64,000 nucleotides of DNA from Gammaproteobacteria bacterium (GTDB taxonomy: Bacteria > Pseudomonadota > Gammaproteobacteria > JAJPIJ01): assembly GCA_035501935.1 (NCBI GenBank), contig DATJVC010000033.1, forward strand, positions 1-64,000, given 5' to 3'. The position numbers were made by a program, and so were the translations under genes. Of the stretch, positions 58,465-64,000 are shown piece after piece (within the stretch, counting starts at the first letter, position 1; each line of letters starts with the position of its first letter). Under the pieces are notes generated by a model. It did not search any database and was not told where the DNA came from. It saw only the letters and a list, made by a program, of their open reading frames with translations.

Positions 58465-61362
58465 CTACTGACAGGATTCACAGTCGGGATCGGTGATTGA
58501 ACATGTCTTCGGCGCGGGTTCGGCTTCCGCGTCGTTTTTCACCGCATTCAGCTTGCCCTCGGCCAGCGTGCTCTTCTCCACGTGCGTGGCACCAATGGAG
58601 CGCAGGTAGTAGGTGGTTTTCAACCCCCGCACCCAGGCCAGCTTGTAAAGATTGTCGAGCTTCTTGCCGTTGGGCTCGGCCATGTACAGGTTCAATGACT
58701 GCGCCTGGTCGATCCACTTCTGGCGACGGGCGGCCGCCTCGACCAGCCAGCGCGGGTCAATCTCGAAGGCGGTGGCGTAGAGCTTCTTCAGGTCATCGGG
58801 GATGCGATCGATAGGCGACACCGAACCGTCGTAATATTTGAGATCATTCACCATGACCTCGTCCCACAATCCGAGCTTCTTCAGATCGCGCACCAGATAG
58901 GGATTGACGACGGTGAACTCGCCCGACAGGTTCGATTTGACGTACAGGTTCTGGTAGGTCGGCTCGATGGACTGCACCACTCCGGTGATGTTGGAGATGG
59001 TGGCGGTCGGCGCGATGGCCATGGTGTTGGAATTGCGCATGCCCACGCGTTGAACGCGCGCACGCAGGGCGCTCCAGTTCAGCGTGCAGGCGCGGTCGAC
59101 GTCCAGATAACCGCCGCGACCATCCTCCAGCAGGCGGATCGAATCGATGGGCAGGATGCCCTTGTTCCACAGCGAGCCCTGGTAGCTGGAGTAGGTGCCG
59201 CGTTCCTCGGCCAGTTCGGTCGAGGCCATGATGGCGCAGAAACTCACCGCCTCCATGGATCGATCGGCGAATTCGACCGCCTCCATGGACTCGTTGGGAA
59301 TGCGCAGTTGGTACAGGGCGTCCTGGAACCCCATGATGCCCAGACCCACGGGCCGGTGGCGCAGATTGGAATTGCGCGCCGTGGCCACCGAGTAGTAGTT
59401 GTAGTCGATGACATTATCCAGCATGCGCATGGCCGTGCGCACCGTGCGCTCCAGCTTGGGCAGGTCGAGCTGACCGTCCTTGATGTGCTGGGCGAGATTG
59501 ACCGAGCCCAAGTTGCAGACGGCGATCTCGCTGCTGGAGGTGTTCAGTGTGATCTCGGTGCAGAGGTTGGAACTGTGCACCACGCCCGCGTGCTGCTGCG
59601 GCGAGCGTAGATTGCAGGGGTCCTTGAACGTAATCCAGGGATGGCCGGTCTCGTAGAGCATGCCCAGCATCTTGCGCCAGAGATCGGCGGCCCGCAGGCT
59701 CTTGGTGTTCTTGAGTTCGCCGCGCCTGGCCTTGTCTTCGTAATACTGGTAGCGTTCCTCGAAGGCCTGGCCCACGAGGTCGTGCAAATCCGCCACTTCA
59801 TCCGGGGAGAACAGCGTCCATTCGTCATTCTCAATCACGCGCTTCATGAACAGGTCCGGCACCCAGTTGGCGGTGTTCATGTCGTGGGTGCGGCGGCGGT
59901 CATCGCCGGTGTTCTTGCGCAGCTCGAGGAATTCCTCGATGTCGATGTGCCAGGTCTCCAGATACGAGCACAACGCCCCTTTGCGCTTGCCGCCCTGGTT
60001 CACGGCCACGGCGGTGTCGTTGGCGACCTTGAGAAAGGGCACCACGCCCTGCGACTTGCCGTTGGTGCCCTTGATGTGGGCGCCCATGCCGCGCACCGGC
60101 GTCCAGTCGTTGCCGAGCCCCCCCGCGTACTTGGAGAGCAGCGCGTTGTCCTTGATGGCATTGAAAATGCCGTCCAGATCGTCCGCCACGGTGGTGAGAT
60201 AACAGGACGACAACTGCGGCCGCAGCGTGCCGGAATTGAACAGGGTCGGCGTGCTCGACATGAAATCGAACGAGGAGAGCAGGTCGTAAAACTCGATGCT
60301 GCGCTTTTCCGGCTCCAGTTCGTTGATGGCCAGCCCCATGGCCACGCGCATGAAGAAGGCCTGCGGCAGTTCGAAGCGCATGCCCTTGCTATGGAGGAAG
60401 TAACGGTCGTACAGCGTTTGCAGTCCCAGATACGTGAATTGGAAATCGCGTTCGGGTTTTAACGCGTTGGCCAGCGTGTCGAGGTTGTAGTTGCACAGAC
60501 GCCTGTCCATCAACTCCAAATCGGTGGCGCGCTTGATGTAGGCCTTGAAATATTCGCCGTAACGCTCGCCCATTTCCTGCTGGGTGGCCACCATGGGCCG
60601 GTCGAACACAAAGGAGAGCGCCTCATGTCGCAGGCTGTCCAGCAGCAATCGTGCGGCGACATAGGAGTAATTGGGCTCCTTTTCGATGAAGGTGCGGGCG
60701 GCCATGACCAGCGCCTTGGCGACGTCCTTTTCGGCGACACCGTCGAAGAGATTGCGTTTGGTTTCCTCGATCACCACTTGCGGATGGGTTTCGGTGAGGC
60801 CGGCGCAGGCCTCGCGCACGAGCCGCTCCAGGCGCGCTTCGTCCAACGGCGTCTGGGTGCCTTGCGCGAGCGTTACGCGCAGGGACGGCGCCCGCTGTGC
60901 CTCGGCCTCGGCCTTTTCCGCGGCACGGGCGCGATTGCGCTCCTCACGGTACAACACATAATCGCGCGCGACCTTGTGTTCGCCGGCGCGCATCAGCGCC
61001 AGTTCCACCTGGTCCTGGATGTCCTCGATGTGGACGGTGCCGCCGCCGGGCAGCCGCCGGGTGATGGCGCGCACCACCTGATCGGTCAGGGCCTGGACGG
61101 TTTCATGGATGCGGGTCGAGGCGGCGGCGCTGCCGCCTTCCACGGCCAGGAAGGCCTTGGTCAAGGCCACCGTGATCTTGTTCTGATCGAAGGTGGTCAA
61201 CTTGCCGTTACGGCGGATGACCCGGTGTTGACCCGGGGTCACGGCACTCAATTCTGTATCGCTGGGTATGCTCAGGTTTAAGGTCTGGTCCACCAATTCG
61301 GTGGTCTGCCCCGTCACTGTGGTCGCCATCTTGGGGCGGGCAGTTGCGGTATCTAAACCCAT
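58465..61362 (-). CDS. nrdA: Class Ia ribonucleotide reductase alpha subunit
   Basis: NrdA reduces ribonucleoside diphosphates. The 965-residue protein has an N-terminal ATP-cone ([14 protein letters not shown], about 48-140). Catalytic cysteines lie in LSSCYLTT and VCNLGSVN, and the radical-site segment SNLCTEI has Cys and Glu. The C-terminal shuttle pair is CESC. The length fits Pseudomonas-type NrdA. It starts 5' of nrdB in one operon controlled by the NrdR boxes upstream. Confidence 0.96.
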   Translation of the reverse strand: MGLDTATARPKMATTVTGQTTELVDQTLNLSIPSDTELSAVTPGQHRVIRRNGKLTTFDQNKITVALTKAFLAVEGGSAAASTRIHETVQALTDQVVRAITRRLPGGGTVHIEDIQDQVELALMRAGEHKVARDYVLYREERNRARAAEKAEAEAQRAPSLRVTLAQGTQTPLDEARLERLVREACAGLTETHPQVVIEETKRNLFDGVAEKDVAKALVMAARTFIEKEPNYSYVAARLLLDSLRHEALSFVFDRPMVATQQEMGERYGEYFKAYIKRATDLELMDRRLCNYNLDTLANALKPERDFQFTYLGLQTLYDRYFLHSKGMRFELPQAFFMRVAMGLAINELEPEKRSIEFYDLLSSFDFMSSTPTLFNSGTLRPQLSSCYLTTVADDLDGIFNAIKDNALLSKYAGGLGNDWTPVRGMGAHIKGTNGKSQGVVPFLKVANDTAVAVNQGGKRKGALCSYLETWHIDIEEFLELRKNTGDDRRRTHDMNTANWVPDLFMKRVIENDEWTLFSPDEVADLHDLVGQAFEERYQYYEDKARRGELKNTKSLRAADLWRKMLGMLYETGHPWITFKDPCNLRSPQQHAGVVHSSNLCTEITLNTSSSEIAVCNLGSVNLAQHIKDGQLDLPKLERTVRTAMRMLDNVIDYNYYSVATARNSNLRHRPVGLGIMGFQDALYQLRIPNESMEAVEFADRSMEAVSFCAIMASTELAEERGTYSSYQGSLWNKGILPIDSIRLLEDGRGGYLDVDRACTLNWSALRARVQRVGMRNSNTMAIAPTATISNITGVVQSIEPTYQNLYVKSNLSGEFTVVNPYLVRDLKKLGLWDEVMVNDLKYYDGSVSPIDRIPDDLKKLYATAFEIDPRWLVEAAARRQKWIDQAQSLNLYMAEPNGKKLDNLYKLAWVRGLKTTYYLRSIGATHVEKSTLAEGKLNAVKNDAEAEPAPKTCSITDPDCESCQ

Positions 61363-61497
61363 AACTCGCTTTCTCCCTTGAAATTTTTATAACTTCTGCC
61401 GGCCCGCCAAGTGCGATCTTCCCCGATTTGAAACGGCGGACCCGGCCGGAATTTGGTATTTATGCTGCTTGAAAGCAGTCTGAAAGGTAACATAGCA
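61363..61497. other. nrdA leader
   Basis: The stretch between the nrdA start and the NrdR boxes shows no gene. It contains the leader and presumably the -10 region of the nrd promoter. Confidence 0.5.
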
Positions 61498-61545
61498 CCA
61501 CAATCTAATGCGGTCAACTATCCTTTTAACCACAATATGTTGTGT
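61498..61545 (-). promoter_or_regulatory. Pair of NrdR boxes upstream of nrdA
   Basis: The 16-base box at 61530-61545 (CCACAATATGTTGTGT) matches the NrdR consensus at 14 of 16 positions; a second box at 61498-61513 matches at about 11. They are 32 bases apart start to start, about three helical turns, as usual for NrdR pairs. Confidence 0.72.
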
Positions 61546-61706
61546 ATTATTCTGAATATATTAGATTCAATATGTTTGGGGAAGTCGAGTGGACAACTTG
61601 GGGATAACTAATGCCAACCCGCGTTACAGAATGGTTACAGAAAAAATAGAAACAACTGTGAATAATCCCGGTCCCAGGTCGGTGGATTACTAAAGCTTGT
61701 GGTTTT

Positions 61707-62369
61707 TCATAATTTCAAGATGAGCGTCAATCCATCCGCCAATGGCAACATGCTCAACTTGATCCGATCATCGGCATGCACGTGGGCATTGAAGGCGCGC
61801 AAGGCGCAGGTCGCACCGTCGTTCTGCCCGGGATCAGCGACCTTGCCATCCCAGAGCACGTTGTCCACCATGATCAAACCGCCGGGGCGCAGCAGTTGCA
61901 GGCAGGCCTCGTAGTAGGCAATGTAATTTTCCTTGTCGGCGTCGATGAAGACGAAATCGAACCCACCGCCTTGTCCGTCCGCCAGCAATTTGCCCAGCGT
62001 GTCGAGTGCGGGGGCGATGCGCAGGTCGATTTTCCCCGCCACGCCGGCCCGCGCAAAGTAACGCCGGCCGATGGCGGTCCATCTTTCGCTGACATCACAG
62101 GCGATGAGCCTGCCGTCTGCCGGCAGGTGCAGGGCGACGGACAGCGCGCTGTAACCGGTGAACACGCCGATCTCGAGCGCCCGGCGCACACCCATCAACT
62201 TCACCATCAGAGCCATGAACTGGCCCTGTTCCGGCGCAATTTGCATGTTCGCCTCCGGCAGGCGCGCTGTTTCCTCGCGCAGTTCGCGCAACAGCGCCGG
62301 TTCATGCAGCGAGACCGCCAGCAGATAGTCATGGAGCGGCCCGGTCAGCGTGATGGTCTTGTTGCTCAT
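61707..62369 (-). CDS. SAM-dependent O-methyltransferase, caffeoyl-CoA OMT family
   Basis: A 220-residue class I methyltransferase: LEIGVFTGYSALSVAL (SAM site), FDFVFIDADKENY (metal/SAM site), and VDNVLWDGKV, the signature set of the cation-dependent OMT family. The acceptor in bacteria is usually unknown. Its start overlaps the stop of tsaB by 4 bases, so it is co-transcribed, a pairing with no obvious functional reason. Confidence 0.9.
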   Translation of the reverse strand: MSNKTITLTGPLHDYLLAVSLHEPALLRELREETARLPEANMQIAPEQGQFMALMVKLMGVRRALEIGVFTGYSALSVALHLPADGRLIACDVSERWTAIGRRYFARAGVAGKIDLRIAPALDTLGKLLADGQGGGFDFVFIDADKENYIAYYEACLQLLRPGGLIMVDNVLWDGKVADPGQNDGATCALRAFNAHVHADDRIKLSMLPLADGLTLILKL

Positions 62370-63070
62370 GGCGATCCCCCGGCGGCGCGGGCATGGGCCA
62401 CCTCATCACGGATATACGAGGGCAGGGCCTCAGCGGCATCCACGATGTCGTTTGCGAGATAATATCCCCGCGCCAGCCACGCCGTGTGGCGGGCACGGGG
62501 AAAGCGGTCAGGAATTACGGATTTCAAGGCCTGTCCGCAATGCCGGGCCAACAGACCGTCCGCCGCGGCGAATCCGGAACCGGCACCCACCCAGGTTCCC
62601 GGCGGCAGCGCGGGCGCCGAGGCCGGCGCGCAGACCTGCTCCGGCAGCAGCGTTGTCGTCTGATGTTCCCGGATTTGATATCCGCCCAGATACACTTCAT
62701 CCCGGCGGGCGTCGAAAGCACCGAGCACAAATATATCGCCGGCCTCCCCGCAGTCGCAAGCCAGCGTGGCCAGGGACGACACCGGCACGAGGCGCAAGCC
62801 GGTGCCGAGCGCGATTCCCTGCATGACCGCCGTGCCGATGCGCACGCCGGTGAAGGCGCCGGGTCCCCGCCCGAAGGCAAGAACGTGCATATCCCGCAAC
62901 CGCAGCCGGGCCGCCGCCAGCACCGCTTCGATCATGGGCAGGATCAACTCCGCATGGCGCTGCGGCGCGATCTCAAAACGCTCATGGATCGCGCCGTCAG
63001 TCAGCACCGCCGCCGAGCAGGCCTCGGTGGCGGTGTCGATGGCCAGAACGTTGACGGCATCCGCACTCAT
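62366..63070 (-). CDS. tsaB: tRNA threonylcarbamoyladenosine biosynthesis protein TsaB
   Basis: TsaB is the scaffold partner of TsaD in making t6A37 of ANN-decoding tRNAs. The 234-residue protein has VLAIDTATEACSAAVL, ILPMIEAVLAAA, and GRGPGAFTGVRIGTAVMQG, family hallmarks of the degenerate ASKHA fold. The ATG at 63070 (MSADAVNVLAIDT) is chosen; the frame open to 63163 overlaps the divergent lolC-like gene. It is divergent from that gene by 59 bases. Confidence 0.93.
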   Translation of the reverse strand: MSADAVNVLAIDTATEACSAAVLTDGAIHERFEIAPQRHAELILPMIEAVLAAARLRLRDMHVLAFGRGPGAFTGVRIGTAVMQGIALGTGLRLVPVSSLATLACDCGEAGDIFVLGAFDARRDEVYLGGYQIREHQTTTLLPEQVCAPASAPALPPGTWVGAGSGFAAADGLLARHCGQALKSVIPDRFPRARHTAWLARGYYLANDIVDAAEALPSYIRDEVAHARAAGGSP

Positions 63071-63129
63071 GCCGTCATTATTCCATAACTTCCCGCAAAG
63101 CTTTCCCTGCTCACGTATAATTCCCGTCC

Positions 63130-64000
63130 ATGTTCCGCCCCCTGCCGGTTTACATAGGAGCACGCTATACCCGCGCCCGGCGCCGCAATCATTTCGTCTC
63201 GTTCATCTCCGCCACCTCGGTGCTGGGCGTGGCCCTGGGGGTGGCCGCGCTCATCGTCGTGTTGTCGGTAATGAACGGGTTTGAGCGCGAACTGCACCGC
63301 CGCATCCTGGGCGTGCTGGCGCATGCCACCGTATTTCGGCGTGTGCACGTCATCTCCGACTGGCCGGCGCTGACGGAGCGCCTGTCGCGACTGCCACACG
63401 TCACCGGCGCCGCGCCGTTTATACGCTCCGCGGCGATGATCACGCACGCGGGCAGCGTCAATGGCATCGTGATCTACGGCATCATGCCGGGCATGGAGGA
63501 GCGTGTTTCCGTAATCGGCGATCATCTGACGCAGGGGCGGCTCGCGGATCTGACGCCGGGCTCGCGTCGCTTGATACTGGGCCGGGCGCTGGCGGAGAAA
63601 CTGCACGCGCGCGTAGGCGACTCCCTGAACGTGGTCGCCCCGCAGCCCGGCAGCAGCCCGGATGAGATCATCCCGGAATTGCAGCGCTACACGGTCGCCG
63701 GCATTTTCGACGTCGGCATGTATGAATTCGACTCAACGCTGGCACTCATGCATCTGGACGATGCCGCGGCGCTGTTCCACATGGGGCGCGGCGTCAGTGG
63801 CGTGCGGCTGCGCTTTGACGACGCGCTGGCGGCGCCGGTGCTGAAAGACGCGGTGTCGCAGGCGCTGGGCGATGATTACATCGTCGCAGATTGGACGCAG
63901 TTCTACGTCAATTTTTTCAAGGCGCTGAAGAGTCAGAAGTCGATGATGTTCATCATCGTGCTGCTGATCGTGCTGGTGGCGGCCTTCAATATCGTGTCCA
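63130..64000 (+). CDS. LolC/LolE-type lipoprotein-releasing ABC permease, cut by the window end
   Basis: The visible 290 residues begin MFRPLPVYIGARYTRARRRN and FVSFISATSVLGVALGVAAL, the LolC/E N-terminus and first membrane helix, followed by the periplasmic domain and the start of helix 2 (MFIIVLLIVLVAAFNI). Full members are about 410 residues, so roughly 120 lie beyond the window. It would extract lipoproteins from the inner membrane with LolD. LolC and LolE cannot be told apart here. Confidence 0.92.
   Translation, partial: MFRPLPVYIGARYTRARRRNHFVSFISATSVLGVALGVAALIVVLSVMNGFERELHRRILGVLAHATVFRRVHVISDWPALTERLSRLPHVTGAAPFIRSAAMITHAGSVNGIVIYGIMPGMEERVSVIGDHLTQGRLADLTPGSRRLILGRALAEKLHARVGDSLNVVAPQPGSSPDEIIPELQRYTVAGIFDVGMYEFDSTLALMHLDDAAALFHMGRGVSGVRLRFDDALAAPVLKDAVSQALGDDYIVADWTQFYVNFFKALKSQKSMMFIIVLLIVLVAAFNIVS

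Overview
The window looks like a chromosomal segment of a gammaproteobacterial methylotroph. Three things support this. The housekeeping blocks have gammaproteobacterial order (thrS-infC-rpmI-rplT-pheS-pheT-ihfA-merR, nrdA-nrdB, uvrB, glmS, parC, htpX). The tRNAs and Rho-independent terminators are of bacterial type. Embedded among them is an almost complete core set for oxidising methanol to formate: a lanthanide-type PQQ methanol dehydrogenase (XoxF), the formaldehyde-activating enzyme, and the tetrahydromethanopterin (H4MPT) enzymes MtdB, Mch and FhcABCD. No methane monooxygenase, MxaF, PQQ synthesis or formate dehydrogenase gene is present. The species cannot be named from sequence alone.

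Layout. 1-4.6 kb: surface-sugar genes (FlaA1/WbpM-type dehydratase, GalU) and an EAL-CBS-GGDEF protein. 4.6-5.5 kb: a candidate small RNA, then tRNA-Asn followed by tandem repeats that each carry a copy of the tRNA 3' end. 5.5-9.2 kb: aminotransferase, uvrB, and tRNA-Val with a related tail repeat. 9.2-16.6 kb: the translation operon, with an AUU-started infC and a strong terminator directly before pheS, then tRNA-Pro. 16.7-24.3 kb: secreted proteins, glmS, a sigma54-type response regulator with an Hpt protein and a hybrid kinase, and cysC.

24.4-30.0 kb: the xox region. It holds a small secreted Cys protein, a long structured leader, xoxF, a pseudoazurin-like cupredoxin, xoxJ and an unrecognised secreted protein. 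No c-type cytochrome (XoxG) is present, so the cupredoxin is the obvious candidate electron acceptor. 30.1-36.5 kb: fhcB-A-D-C on the minus strand, preceded by a ferredoxin-NADP reductase-like gene. 36.7-41.7 kb: a MacB-like exporter (adaptor, ATPase, two permeases) and a short cation diffusion facilitator. 42.0-48.5 kb: H4MPT synthesis and use (beta-RFAP synthase, mtdB, ATP-grasp, mch, RimK-like ATP-grasp, CitG-like, fae).

48.8-64 kb: a GH17-GT2 beta-glucan synthase, a soluble chemoreceptor-like sensor, an atypical phosphatase, parC, htpX with a heat-shock-type promoter, nrdAB with NrdR boxes, an O-methyltransferase, tsaB, and the start of a LolC/E permease cut by the window end.

How it works together (inference): XoxF oxidises methanol in the periplasm and passes electrons to the copper protein. 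Formaldehyde entering the cytoplasm is condensed with H4MPT by Fae, oxidised by MtdB, opened by Mch, and released as formate by the Fhc complex. The neighbouring biosynthetic genes make the pterin cofactor. The most interesting points are the cupredoxin-for-cytochrome arrangement, the structured xoxF leader, an FhcB that keeps an iron-sulfur motif but lacks the catalytic cysteine, and the tRNA-tail repeat family at two tRNA loci.
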